Positions 53,299-61,915 of a stretch of DNA of 64,000 nucleotides are shown here, in pieces. How positions within the stretch are numbered: position 1 is the first letter of the stretch; every line of letters starts with the position of its first letter. The notes beneath the pieces were generated by a model. That model worked only from the letters and a program-made list of their open reading frames with translations, was not told the DNA's origin and searched no databases. The stretch is taken from positions 1 through 64,000 of the forward strand of contig JAJYNP010000016.1 in the NCBI GenBank assembly GCA_021786265.1, given 5' to 3'. The DNA comes from Chloroflexota bacterium. Its GTDB lineage: Bacteria > Chloroflexota > Limnocylindria > Limnocylindrales > CSP1-4. The translations under genes were made by a program, and so were the position numbers.

Positions 53299-54344
53299 GC
53301 GTCACCCCCCGTCCGGGGTCGGGGCCGCCGCGACAGCAGTGCGCCGAGCGCCTCGGGCGAGGTGCGCCCGGACGCCACCAGGCCGGCCACCAGGCGCGAC
53401 CGTGCGACGTGCTCGTGCTCGAATTCATCCCTCGACATCCCGACGCGCATCGCGAGCTCCGCGGTGATCCCCCACTCGAAGTGCTCGAGCTCGTCGTGCT
53501 CGCGGTCCCAGGTGGCGAGGATCGCGGGCGGTCGGCGCTGCAGGTGCCCTGCCACGTCGCGTTCGACCGGCCGCACGTAGTGACAGGCGACGACGCGGAA
53601 GGCTGCGGGATCCGGCGCGCCGATGTCCGTGCTGGATCCTTCGGGCGCGCCGCCCGCCGCTGCACCGGGATCTGCCCGGGCGCGGCCGCCTTCTCCCGCG
53701 CCCGGGGCGGCGCGCGCCCGGCCCAGGACGAGGACCACGCCCAGGCGCCGGAGCTCATCGGCGCCCACGGACGCCGGCGGGGCGCCGAGGACGGCGAGCA
53801 CCTGCTCCAGCGACGCGGCGTGCACGGTCGCTGCCAGCCCGTACCCGCGCTGCAGTGCCCGGATCAGGACGCGCGCCCGCATTCCCGAGATCCCGGCGGG
53901 CGTCTCCGCGCCGAGATCGCCGGCCACCAGGAACGTGGTCTCGGGCGGTGCGGGCCTGCGCGGGGGAGGCGCAAGGCCAGGACCCCGTCCGGGTCCGCCG
54001 GCGACCGCGTTCGCGCCCGCGCCCGCGGGCTCGCTGCCCGCAGGCTCCCAGCCGAGGGCCGCCGCGTCTGCCAGCCAGTCGAACGTCTCCCGGTCTCCCT
54101 GCAACTCCAGGCGCCTGGTCGCGGGCGGGACGAGGTCCAGGAACGCGTCGAGGACGGCCCGGGCGAACGCGGGCCGTCCGGTGCCGGCCACGATCAACGG
54201 CAGGTTGGCCTCGACCGTGATCCAGAGGAGGGCGGCCAGCTCGGCATCCAGCGCGCGCGCCGCGACGAGCGCGGGGACGGTGATCGAAGCCGGCGGCTCC
54301 AGCGCAGGGGACCACCGGCCTGGATCCTGCGGGAGACGATCCAC
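53295..54344 (-). CDS. Degenerate VirB11/TadA-like secretion ATPase homologue
   Basis: A 349-aa protein. The region ALLWITVEANLPLIVAGTGRPAFARAVLDAFLDLVPPATRR (about 38-78) aligns with the P-loop of VirB11/TadA ATPases, but the lysine and the following Ser/Thr are absent (GTGRPAF instead of GTGSGKT). A later ATVHAASLEQVLAVLG (about 172-187) matches the His-box TxHAN. The usual glutamate of the Asp-box is not evident. An acidic C-terminal helix pair (EHDELEHFEWGITAELAMRVG) follows. It heads the AAA/VWA operon through a GTGA overlap. Probably a non-hydrolysing regulator or scaffold; alternatively a diverged active enzyme. Confidence 0.65.
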   Translation of the reverse strand: MDRLPQDPGRWSPALEPPASITVPALVAARALDAELAALLWITVEANLPLIVAGTGRPAFARAVLDAFLDLVPPATRRLELQGDRETFDWLADAAALGWEPAGSEPAGAGANAVAGGPGRGPGLAPPPRRPAPPETTFLVAGDLGAETPAGISGMRARVLIRALQRGYGLAATVHAASLEQVLAVLGAPPASVGADELRRLGVVLVLGRARAAPGAGEGGRARADPGAAAGGAPEGSSTDIGAPDPAAFRVVACHYVRPVERDVAGHLQRRPPAILATWDREHDELEHFEWGITAELAMRVGMSRDEFEHEHVARSRLVAGLVASGRTSPEALGALLSRRPRPRTGGDA

Positions 54345-54435
54345 GTGGCCTCCAGGACGACTGGCAGGAGATCAGGGCCGGGAGCGTACGCGCGCTCCCG
54401 CACCGCGTCAAACGCGCCCGGAACGCCCGTGCCGG

Positions 54436-54464
54436 CTCTCCCCGAGCGTGCGGATCGGGGAGAG
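54436..54464 (-). terminator. Probable terminator of the MBL hydrolase gene
   Basis: CTCTCCCCGA, a 9-nt loop, and TCGGGGAGAG give a perfect 10-bp stem 18 nt past the MBL stop. No T-run is present. Confidence 0.6.
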
Positions 54465-54481
54465 GGGTGGCCGGTGGGTCC

Positions 54482-55120
54482 TCAGGCTGGCAGCCGGCCT
54501 TCTCGGACGATCAGCTCGAGCAGCGGCCGCTCCCGGCCGATCGTCGTCGCCGCCCCGTGGCCTGGCAGCGCCCGCAGCGGATCGTCCAGCAGCGCGAGAC
54601 GGCCGAGCGAGGCGACCATCGCGTCGGTCGAGCCCCCTGGCAGGTCGGTTCGACCCCAGCCACCGGCGAACAGCGTATCGCCGGTGAAGAGCAGGCCGTC
54701 ATCGGGCGCCAGCAAACACACCGAGCCCTCCGTGTGGCCCGGCGTGTGCAGCACCTGGAGCCGGATCGACCCGAACCGGATCAGACCGCCCTCGGCCAGC
54801 TCGATCGCCGGCACCGACGGCGGGATGGGAAACGGCGCGAAGAGCGGCTGCGGATCCTCGAGCCCGTGCCGGTCGAGCGGGTGGCACGCGATCGGTGCCC
54901 CGGTCGCCGCCTGTACCGCCGCGTTGTCGCCGACGTGGTCCCAGTGGCGGTGCGTGCTGACGATGAGCCTGAGCGTCCACCCCCGCTCCGCCAGCCGCTC
55001 CCCGATCCACGCCGCCGACGGGATCGCGGTGTCGATCGCCAGGGCCTCCAGGGTGGCCGGGTCGCCGAGCAGGTACACGTTGGTTCCGAGCGGACCGGTG
55101 GCGCGCTGGATCAGCTCCAT
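54482..55120 (-). CDS. Metallo-beta-lactamase-fold hydrolase (glyoxalase II-like)
   Basis: A 212-aa protein with the metal motif STHRHWDHVG (His57, His59, Asp61, His62), a second histidine in HTPGHTEGS, an Asp in LFTGDTLFAGG and a last His in ALPGHGAAT. This is a complete binuclear metal site. Substrates of such short MBL enzymes range from hydroxyacyl-thiols to persulfides, so no specific function is claimed. It is followed by a terminator hairpin. Its start lies 78 bp after the stop of the MetE-like gene upstream, on the same strand. Confidence 0.88.
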   Translation of the reverse strand: MELIQRATGPLGTNVYLLGDPATLEALAIDTAIPSAAWIGERLAERGWTLRLIVSTHRHWDHVGDNAAVQAATGAPIACHPLDRHGLEDPQPLFAPFPIPPSVPAIELAEGGLIRFGSIRLQVLHTPGHTEGSVCLLAPDDGLLFTGDTLFAGGWGRTDLPGGSTDAMVASLGRLALLDDPLRALPGHGAATTIGRERPLLELIVREGRLPA

Positions 55121-55198
55121 CGTGGTCGGCTCACGAGCCGGCAGGTCGGGAAACCGCCGGCCCGCCCGGATCGCCCATCTCCCGCCGGCTGGCGGCGG

Positions 55199-56239
55199 TC
55201 AGGCGCCCGCGGGCCGCGGGGCCCCGAGCGAGCGGCCCGGCGTCGGTCCGGGCTCCGGAAGCTCGTCGCCGATACCCCGCTCGGCACGAACGCGCCGCAC
55301 CGCCTCGACGACCACGCGCATCTTCTCCTTCGCCTCCTCGACCGTGCGGGTCTTGAGCCCGCAGTCGGGGTCGACGAAGATCCGCTCCGGAGGGAGGACC
55401 TCGAGCGCGCGCCGGATCCCGTCGGCCGCCTCGTCGACCGACTCGATGCGGTGGCTGTGGACGTCGACCACGCCGAGCCCGATCGCCTTGGTGAAGGGAA
55501 CCTCCCGGAAGCGCTCGAGCAGGTGGTAGCCCGAGTTCGCCATCTCGAGGTCGACCTGGTCGACCGGGATGTCGAGCATGGTCGGGTAGGCGTGCATGAA
55601 GTCGCCGTAGCAGATGTGCGTGATCGCGTGCGCGTCGAGCCCGTCCGTGACGATCGCCATCGCCTCCGCCACCAGGGGCAGCTCATCCATGCGCGCCGAC
55701 GCCGCGGGTTCGTCGACCTGGATGAAGCGCGCCCCGGCGGCCGCCAGGTCCACCGCCTCCTCGTGGATCGCCCGCGCCAGGTCCAGTACGAACTCTCGCC
55801 GCGAGCCGTAGTGCTCGTCGAAGCTCCAGTCCGCGATGGTGTACGGGCCGGTGAGCATCCCCTTGACGGGCCGCGCCGTGAGCGACTGCGCGTACTCCCA
55901 GGCGTCGACGGTGATGGGATGCGTGCGCCGCACCTGGCCCACCGCGATGGGCTTGTGGTAGTAGCGGTTGCCGTAGCTTCGCACCAGGCCGCCGATCTCG
56001 AAACCGGCCATCTCCTCGGCGAAGTACGTCGCCATGTCGCCGCGGTACATCTCGCCGTCGACCAGGATGTCGACCCCCAGCTCCTCCTGGAACCGGATCC
56101 AGTCCTCCGTCGCGCGGCGCTCCAGCGCGTGCAGCTCGTCGTCGCCCAGTCGACCGGCCGCGTGCTCGGCGCGCGCCCTGACCAGCTCCGGCGGCTTGGG
56201 GAACGATCCGACCGACGTGGTCCACAGCCCGTTGCTCAT
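55199..56239 (-). CDS. Core-MetE-like cobalamin-independent methyltransferase with intact zinc site
   Basis: A 346-aa protein matching the C-terminal (catalytic) half of MetE. Zinc ligands are visible as His and Cys in ITHICYGDF, a Glu in DLEMANSGY and the last Cys in FVDPDCGLKTR. It lacks the N-terminal MetE half, so it is a core methionine synthase. Relatives in Dehalococcoides and archaea take methyl groups from methylcobalamin or other donors rather than methyl-folate-triglutamate. The start ATG 56239 overlaps the paralogue's stop (ATGA), so the two are co-translated. Confidence 0.9.
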   Translation of the reverse strand: MSNGLWTTSVGSFPKPPELVRARAEHAAGRLGDDELHALERRATEDWIRFQEELGVDILVDGEMYRGDMATYFAEEMAGFEIGGLVRSYGNRYYHKPIAVGQVRRTHPITVDAWEYAQSLTARPVKGMLTGPYTIADWSFDEHYGSRREFVLDLARAIHEEAVDLAAAGARFIQVDEPAASARMDELPLVAEAMAIVTDGLDAHAITHICYGDFMHAYPTMLDIPVDQVDLEMANSGYHLLERFREVPFTKAIGLGVVDVHSHRIESVDEAADGIRRALEVLPPERIFVDPDCGLKTRTVEEAKEKMRVVVEAVRRVRAERGIGDELPEPGPTPGRSLGAPRPAGA

Positions 56240-57375
56240 GACCGGCCTCCCCGTGCGGCAGCCCCCGGTCGCTGGGACGGCGGCTCGTAGAACCCGAGCG
56301 CGGCGCTCCGCGCATCCACGGCCCGCGGGTCGATGACCTTCGCGAGCTCCTCGGGATCGGTGATGGCGGCCTTCCTGGCGGCCTCCGCCAGCGCCTCGAT
56401 CTTGGCCTTCGCGCGGTCGCGCGGCAGGTACTCGAGGCTGGTCGAAGGCGCCAGGGCGACGCGGTCCAGGCCCCGCCCGCCGGTGGACGCGGCATAGTGC
56501 GCGGCCCAGATCATCACCGGCTCGTCGTCCGGGCGGGTGTTCCGGGCGTTCGCGACGCCGCAGACCATGCCCCGCTCACGGGGCGCCCGCGCGATCAGCT
56601 CCCAGTTGTCGGGACCCGCGATCAGGTCGAAGAGGTAACTCCGGAACGGCAGCCCGAAGAGCAGGTCGGCACCGGCACCCACCGCGTCCCCCATCGTGAT
56701 CGACAGGCAGAGGTGGGTCTCCTCGAGGCCGCGCGTGACCCGCCGGAGCGCCTCGCCGGCCAGCGCCCGCTCGGCCGCGTCGTCGGGCCCGATCAGGGTC
56801 AGCGCGTTCTCGTCGAGCTGGATCACGGGCACGCCGGAGGCCCGAAGGACGTGCAGCTCCTGGTTCAGGGCCTCGGCGAGTGCCAGCGCGAGTCGCTCCC
56901 GGCCGATCTCGCCCGGGTCGGACAGGCGGGCCAGCGTGTACGGCCCCACCAGGCACTGCTTGACCGGCGGCGCCGCAATGCCCCGCTCCTGCGCCAGGGA
57001 CGCGGTGGCGTCGCGCGCGAAGCGCCAGTCGTCGACAGTGATGGGCGATTCCCACCGGGGCGCCTCCAGGGCACGTGGCTGCCGGTAGTACGTGTTGGTG
57101 TCGAAGTACCGCAGGAGGCCCGTGATCTCGAATCCGCGCAGCCCGCGCGCCACGGCCGTCTGCTGGTCGTCCCAGCGGACCTGGCCATCCGTCAGCAGCT
57201 CGAGGCCCGCGTCGATCTGCTCGGCCATCACCTCGCGGACCAGCTCGTCCTGTGCCGCCCGGAACGCGGCATCGTCGATCTCCCCGCGCTCGAGCCGGGC
57301 GTGCGCGGCGCGCACGCGGAAGGGCTGGCCGGGCAGCGGAGTTCGTGGGTAGGCTCCGACGAGCGTGGCGAACAT
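56236..57375 (-). CDS. MetE-like paralogue without the third zinc-ligand cysteine
   Basis: A 379-aa MetE-family protein encoded directly upstream of its paralogue. It keeps the His-x-Cys pair in ETHLCLSI, but the C-terminal DPDCGLKTR segment is replaced by LAPSTSLEYLPRDRAKAK, where the cysteine position is a serine. GVPVIQLDENAL matches the substrate loop. Either the zinc site is completed differently or the protein serves as a non-catalytic partner of the neighbour. Start ATG 57375 faces the divergent gamma-glutamyltransferase gene, 134 bp away. Confidence 0.85.
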   Translation of the reverse strand: MFATLVGAYPRTPLPGQPFRVRAAHARLERGEIDDAAFRAAQDELVREVMAEQIDAGLELLTDGQVRWDDQQTAVARGLRGFEITGLLRYFDTNTYYRQPRALEAPRWESPITVDDWRFARDATASLAQERGIAAPPVKQCLVGPYTLARLSDPGEIGRERLALALAEALNQELHVLRASGVPVIQLDENALTLIGPDDAAERALAGEALRRVTRGLEETHLCLSITMGDAVGAGADLLFGLPFRSYLFDLIAGPDNWELIARAPRERGMVCGVANARNTRPDDEPVMIWAAHYAASTGGRGLDRVALAPSTSLEYLPRDRAKAKIEALAEAARKAAITDPEELAKVIDPRAVDARSAALGFYEPPSQRPGAAARGGRS

Positions 57376-57509
57376 GCGGACTCCCGTGCTGGTGGACGTT
57401 CCGGCGATTGTAATCGGGAACGATCGGCCGGGACCTCCCGGGTCGGCGGACTCCGGGGCCTCCGGGGCCGGCGCGCGACGCCCGACCGCGAATCGCCGAC
57501 AATCGGCCG

Positions 57510-59180
57510 ATGACGGCTCCGAGCTCCTCGACCACCGGCGCGGCCACCCTGGTCCCGGCCATCACCGTCCGCGGCACCCATGGTGCGGTCGCCTCGCCCC
57601 ACGCGCTCGCGACCGAGGCGGGGCTCGGCATCCTCCGCGCGGGTGGCAGCGCCGTCGATGCCGCAATCGCCACCAACGCGGCGCTCTCGGTGGTCAACAG
57701 CTACATGTGCGGGCTCGGCGGCGACGCGTTCTGGCTGATCTGGACGCCGGAACGGGGGCTGGAGGCCCTGAACGGGAGCGGCCGGTCGGCCGCGGCCGCC
57801 ACGATCAACGCCGCGCGTGCCGCGGGTCTCGGGGCGATGCCGGAGCGCGGGCCCTGGACCGTCACCGTCCCAGGCGCGATCCGGTCCTGGGGCGACGCGC
57901 ACCGGCGGCACGGCCGGCTCCCCTGGCCCGATCTGCTCGCCCCGGCGATCGACCTCGCGGACGGCTTCGCGGCCAGCCCCACCTGGTGCGCCACGATCGA
58001 GCGCGCGGCCGGCGTGTTCGGCACCGACTCGGACTGGGCCCGGGTCTTCCGGCCCCTCGGACACCCGTGGCATGTCGGGGAGCGGGTGTCCGTGCCTGCG
58101 CTCGCGAGGACGCTGCGCCGGCTCGCGGCCGAGGGTCCGGACGAGGCGTACGAGGGCGACCTCGCGCGACAGGCGGCCGGCTACCTGGAGCGTGCCGGGT
58201 CGCCGCTGCGGACGGCGGACCTTGCCTCGCACGCCTCCAGCTGGGGCGACCCCATCCGCGTGACCTACCGGGGCGTGGAGGCCACCTCCCACCCGCCGAA
58301 CAGCTCCGGTGCCGTGGCGCTCGAGCTCCTCCAGGTCCTGGCGACGTTCGATCCGCCCATGCCGTCCGCGTTCGGCCCCCACGGTGTCACCGACTCGCGC
58401 TGGGTGCACCTCACGCTCGAGGCCGCGCGCCTGGCGATTGCCGATCGCGACGCGTACCTGACGGATCCCGAGGCGATGCCCGAGGCGGCCCTTGGGATCC
58501 TGCTCGATCCGGGCCACGCCGCAGAGCTGGCGAGCCGGATCGATCCCAGCCACGCGACCCCGCCGCGCCGGCTCGCGACGCCCCGCGGTGGCGGAACGAT
58601 CTACCTCGCGGCCACCGACTCGGCGGGTGGTGTCGTGAGCCTCATCGAGTCGAACTACGCCGGCTTCGGGTCCGGCCTGGTGGACCCGGCCACCGGCATC
58701 GCGTACCAGAACCGTGGCGCGTTCTTCTCGCTGGAACCGGGGCACGCGAACGCGCTCGCGCCGCGCAAACGGACCATGCACACGCTGACGCCCGGCATGC
58801 TCTTCCGGGGCGGCCGCCCGTGGATCGTGCACGGATCGATGGGCGGCGAGATCCAGCCGCAGGTCTTCGCGCAGTTCGTCTCGGCCGTGGTGGACGGGGG
58901 ACGGACCATCGCCGACGCGGTGGCGGCGCCGAGGTTCGCGGCGGATGCCGAGCAGCATTACCGGCCACCGGCGCTCACGCGGCTCGAGGGAGGCATGCTG
59001 CCCGATGTTGGCGAGGTCCTGGCCGGGATGGGCCACTCGGTGGCCTGGACCGCCCCGTTCTCGAGCGCCTTCGGACACGAGCACGCCATCGAGATAGTGC
59101 GGGACCCCGGCGCCGGCCTCCCGACCTCCTTCGCCGCCACCGCCGATCCACGCTCGGAGGGACAGCCGGGAGCGTGGTGA
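57510..59180 (+). CDS. Gamma-glutamyltransferase-like Ntn hydrolase
   Basis: A 556-aa Ntn hydrolase of the GGT family, which self-cleaves to expose a threonine. N-terminal features are ATEAGLGILRAGGSAVDAAIA (about 31-51) and the GLGGDAFWL loop; the small subunit probably begins at the Thr in GGGTIYLAATDSAGG (about 359). SLIESNYAGFGSG and GSMGGEIQPQ follow. There is no signal peptide, so the protein is likely cytoplasmic, acting on glutamyl or acyl amides rather than as a classic periplasmic glutathionase. GGT-like acylases share these motifs, so the substrate is open. Confidence 0.85.
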   Translation: MTAPSSSTTGAATLVPAITVRGTHGAVASPHALATEAGLGILRAGGSAVDAAIATNAALSVVNSYMCGLGGDAFWLIWTPERGLEALNGSGRSAAAATINAARAAGLGAMPERGPWTVTVPGAIRSWGDAHRRHGRLPWPDLLAPAIDLADGFAASPTWCATIERAAGVFGTDSDWARVFRPLGHPWHVGERVSVPALARTLRRLAAEGPDEAYEGDLARQAAGYLERAGSPLRTADLASHASSWGDPIRVTYRGVEATSHPPNSSGAVALELLQVLATFDPPMPSAFGPHGVTDSRWVHLTLEAARLAIADRDAYLTDPEAMPEAALGILLDPGHAAELASRIDPSHATPPRRLATPRGGGTIYLAATDSAGGVVSLIESNYAGFGSGLVDPATGIAYQNRGAFFSLEPGHANALAPRKRTMHTLTPGMLFRGGRPWIVHGSMGGEIQPQVFAQFVSAVVDGGRTIADAVAAPRFAADAEQHYRPPALTRLEGGMLPDVGEVLAGMGHSVAWTAPFSSAFGHEHAIEIVRDPGAGLPTSFAATADPRSEGQPGAW

Positions 59181-59206
59181 ACGGCCGGCCCCCGGCGGTG
59201 CCTCGC

Positions 59207-59212
59207 TATACT
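59207..59212 (+). promoter_or_regulatory. Possible -10 box before the small unknown gene
   Basis: TATACT stands alone in GC-rich sequence about 105 nt before the GTG at 59317, matching the -10 box of the potA promoter. No matching -35 hexamer is seen at 16-19 nt, so the support is weak. Confidence 0.3.
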
Positions 59213-59316
59213 CTCGGTCGGCCGGTCGCGCCGCGCTCACAACCTCCGCGGCTGGCCATCCAGTCTCGTCGGCCCACCTGCAATCGCGCCCGCGGAGCCC
59301 GGAGGGAACTGATCGC

Positions 59317-59595
59317 GTGAGCTCGAACATCGGGCAGAACTACCCGTACTCGCGAGAGACCGAGCCGGAGCGCGCGGCCGCCGTCGAACGCGCGTATACG
59401 ACGTTCGAGGGGCTCCGGGAGCGCGCCGGCGGCGAGCTCACCCCATTCCCGGCACCCGCACGCGACGAGCTCTGGTGGGTGTGGGCATGCCCGGCCGACG
59501 GTGGTGCCGGGCGATTGCACGCCGCGGGCTATGCGCGGGAACGGCGCGCGCTCTACACCGTCTGCGACGGCTGCGGGAGGTCGTTCCTCCGCTGA
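59317..59595 (+). CDS. Small unknown protein with paired cysteines
   Basis: A 92-aa protein with start GTG 59317 after a GGAGGG site (59301-59306). The N-terminus is YPYSRETEPERAAAVE; the C-terminal half has DELWWVWACPADGG and ends VCDGCGRSFLR, so three cysteines could bind a metal. I do not recognise the family. It lies after the GGT-like gene and its last 43 nt overlap the convergent M20 peptidase gene. Confidence 0.6.
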   Translation: MSSNIGQNYPYSRETEPERAAAVERAYTTFEGLRERAGGELTPFPAPARDELWWVWACPADGGAGRLHAAGYARERRALYTVCDGCGRSFLR

Positions 59596-60866
59596 CCGGC
59601 GGCCGCGCCGTCCCCGATGGCGAGCAGGAGTGCGGCGAGCAGCGTCACGCGCGGGACGATCGTGTCGACCTCGACGTATTCGTCCGGCGAGTGATCCAGG
59701 CCGCCCACGGGGCCGAGGCCGTCGAGTGACGGGACGCCGGCGCCCGCGGTGGTGTTGGCGTCCGACGCACCCCCGGTCGTCGCGTCGTGCAGCTCGAACC
59801 CCAGCCCCGCCGCGACCTCCACGGCGGCGTCCACGAGCGCGCCTGCGGCGGGGAGCCGTTCCATGGGCCAGTGGCGGCCACGTTCCTCGACCTCGCAGGT
59901 GACGTCCGGGACGGTCGACCGGGACGCGATCTCGCGGACCGCCGTTTCCGCGGCCTCGAGGTCCGCGCGGGAGGGCGAGCGCAGGTCCACCTCCAGCACG
60001 GCCTCGTCCGCGACGACGTTCGGACGCGTGCCGCCGCGAGCCACCCCCACGTTGCAGGTCACGCCCGGCCAGCGGCCGTTCAGGGCGTGCAGCGCGATCG
60101 TCTTGTGCGCCGCCTCGAGGATCGCGCTCCTCCCCTTTTCCGGCTCGACCCCGGCGTGAGCCGCTCGCCCGTGCACGAGCAGGGCCAGCGACTGGTTGCC
60201 CTTGCGGGCGCTCACGATGTCGCCGTTGGCGCGCGCGCATTCGAGGATCAGGGCGATGTCGTGATCGGCGGCCAGCGCCCGGATCACGGGGGTGCTGGCG
60301 GGCGACCCGATCTCCTCGTCGGGGTTCGCGACGAAGGTGACCCGGGCGAACGGAAGCCATGGGAGGCGGCCGTTCCCGGGCCCACCCGTCCGGTCGTCCT
60401 CCTGTCCGCCGATCTCGCCGCTCGCGTTCGTCAGGGTGCCCTCGATGAGGGTCGCCCGCAGCGCGCGGAGCGCGTAGAGCCCGGCCAGGAGCCCCGACTT
60501 CATGTCGCAGACGCCGGGGCCGTAGGCGCGGCCGGCCACGATCCGGAACGGCCGCTCCCGGGCAGTGCCCGGCTCGAACACCGTGTCCAGGTGGCCGATC
60601 ATGAGCACTCGTGCGGTCCCGGCCCCATGCAGCGTGGCGACCACGGTATCGCCCAGCTCCTGGTTGGGGAGGACCTGCACGCTGGCGCCGAGGTCGCGCA
60701 GCACCCTCGCGGTCCACCGGCCGGCGAGGTCCACGCCATCCTTGGTGTACGAACCGCAGTCGATGCCGACCAGCGTGGCGAGATCGGCGAGATACTCGGG
60801 AAGCGACGCGGCCACCTGCGCCCGCAGCCGGGCGAGGTGCGCGCCGGGAACGGTGGCAATCTGCAT
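59553..60866 (-). CDS. M20-family metallopeptidase (carboxypeptidase G2/ArgE-like)
   Basis: A 437-aa dizinc peptidase. Metal ligands are visible in MIGHLDTVFEPG (His, Asp), GPGVCDMKSG (bridging Asp), VANPDEEIGS (catalytic/bridging Glu pair), LILECARANGD (Glu) and LDHSPDEY (His near the C-terminus). A dimerisation domain is inserted (about 215-325). It removes C-terminal residues or acyl groups, for example glutamate. Neighbouring a GGT-like enzyme, a role in glutamyl-peptide or folate-type breakdown is possible. An extra G/D-rich loop (about 148-170) lies before VANPDEE. The C-terminal 30 residues overlap the gene for the small Cys protein. Confidence 0.9.
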   Translation of the reverse strand: MQIATVPGAHLARLRAQVAASLPEYLADLATLVGIDCGSYTKDGVDLAGRWTARVLRDLGASVQVLPNQELGDTVVATLHGAGTARVLMIGHLDTVFEPGTARERPFRIVAGRAYGPGVCDMKSGLLAGLYALRALRATLIEGTLTNASGEIGGQEDDRTGGPGNGRLPWLPFARVTFVANPDEEIGSPASTPVIRALAADHDIALILECARANGDIVSARKGNQSLALLVHGRAAHAGVEPEKGRSAILEAAHKTIALHALNGRWPGVTCNVGVARGGTRPNVVADEAVLEVDLRSPSRADLEAAETAVREIASRSTVPDVTCEVEERGRHWPMERLPAAGALVDAAVEVAAGLGFELHDATTGGASDANTTAGAGVPSLDGLGPVGGLDHSPDEYVEVDTIVPRVTLLAALLLAIGDGAAAGQRRNDLPQPSQTV

Positions 60867-60955
60867 CGGCGCAGTCTACGGGAGCGACAGGGCGAAGCTC
60901 GCGTTACCATCGCCGAGGCCCGGCAGCCGGTTCGGGAGTCGGCGGGCCACTGGAC

Positions 60956-61915
60956 GTGATCGTGAGCGTGACCACGGAGCACCCTCTCGTCGGGCGGCTG
61001 GTCCGGCCGACCCGCCGTCGAGCCGGCGTGTACGGACGCGCCTTCCGGCGGGAGCTGTCACGGCTGCGCGACCGCCGGCGACTGCTGGCGACCCTGCTGC
61101 TCGGCATCGCCGGCGGGCTGCTGGTCACGTTCCTCGTGGCGCGCGGAGAGGCGGCGGGCGCCGACGCGCGCGCGTACTGGGCCGGGGTCCGGATCTGGCT
61201 GGGGGGCGGCGATCCGTACCACCCGGGCGGCGTCTTCCTGCCCTACGTGTACGCACCGTGGATGCTGCCGCTGTTCCTGCCGTGGGCCCTGCTCCCCTGG
61301 AACGTGGCCTGGGTGGTCTGGCGCGGCGCCAACGTCCTGCTGTTCCTCTGGTCGGCCGAGTGGGCCTACCGGCGGCGCCCGCTGGCGACGGCCGTTGCGA
61401 TCGTCGTACTGCTGCTGCCGCTGGCGGCGACGTTCGACACCGGGAACGTCACCCTGCTGCTGACGCTCGCCGTGTGGCTGGCGCAGTTCAGCGGGCCGCG
61501 GGTCGGCGGCGCCCTCTGGGCGCTTGCCGCGAGCATGAAGTGGTTCCCCGCCGTGCTGTTCGTGTTCCTCCCGCCGCGGGCGCGAGCCTGGGGTCTCGCA
61601 GTCGGGGCGCTCGCGGTGCTGCTTGCCCTCGCCACCTGGCCCGAGACGCTGGTACAGATCGATACCGCGCTCAACTTCCCCCGGCCGCTCCGGCTCGACT
61701 ACGTGTTGATCTTCTGGGCCGCGGTCCCCTGGCTGTGGCGGCACACGGACCCGCTCTGGTGGGCGAACCGTCGCGAGCTGCCCGCTGCCGCCCGGGCGGC
61801 GAGGGCGCGTGCGGTGAAGTTGTGGGAGGGGTTCCGGCGCGACCCCGAGGCGGCCCGCGAGCAGGCCCGCCGGGGGATCGGCGCCAGGCTGCGGGCCTTC
61901 TTCGGCCTCACCTGA
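60956..61915 (+). CDS. Polytopic membrane protein, glycosyltransferase 87-like
   Basis: A 319-aa protein with about eight transmembrane helices. The motif ADARAYWAGVRIWLGGGDPYHP (about 64-85) followed by YVYAPWMLPLFLPWALLP is the D-x-Y...GxDPY...Y-x-Y-PP pattern of GT87 mannosyltransferases using polyprenol-phosphate donors. A charged C-terminal tail (about 280-319) is cytoplasmic. GTG at 60956, 60962 or 60968 are all possible starts; I took the first. It lies antisense to the open frame that continues from nei (see findings). Confidence 0.75.
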   Translation: MIVSVTTEHPLVGRLVRPTRRRAGVYGRAFRRELSRLRDRRRLLATLLLGIAGGLLVTFLVARGEAAGADARAYWAGVRIWLGGGDPYHPGGVFLPYVYAPWMLPLFLPWALLPWNVAWVVWRGANVLLFLWSAEWAYRRRPLATAVAIVVLLLPLAATFDTGNVTLLLTLAVWLAQFSGPRVGGALWALAASMKWFPAVLFVFLPPRARAWGLAVGALAVLLALATWPETLVQIDTALNFPRPLRLDYVLIFWAAVPWLWRHTDPLWWANRRELPAAARAARARAVKLWEGFRRDPEAAREQARRGIGARLRAFFGLT

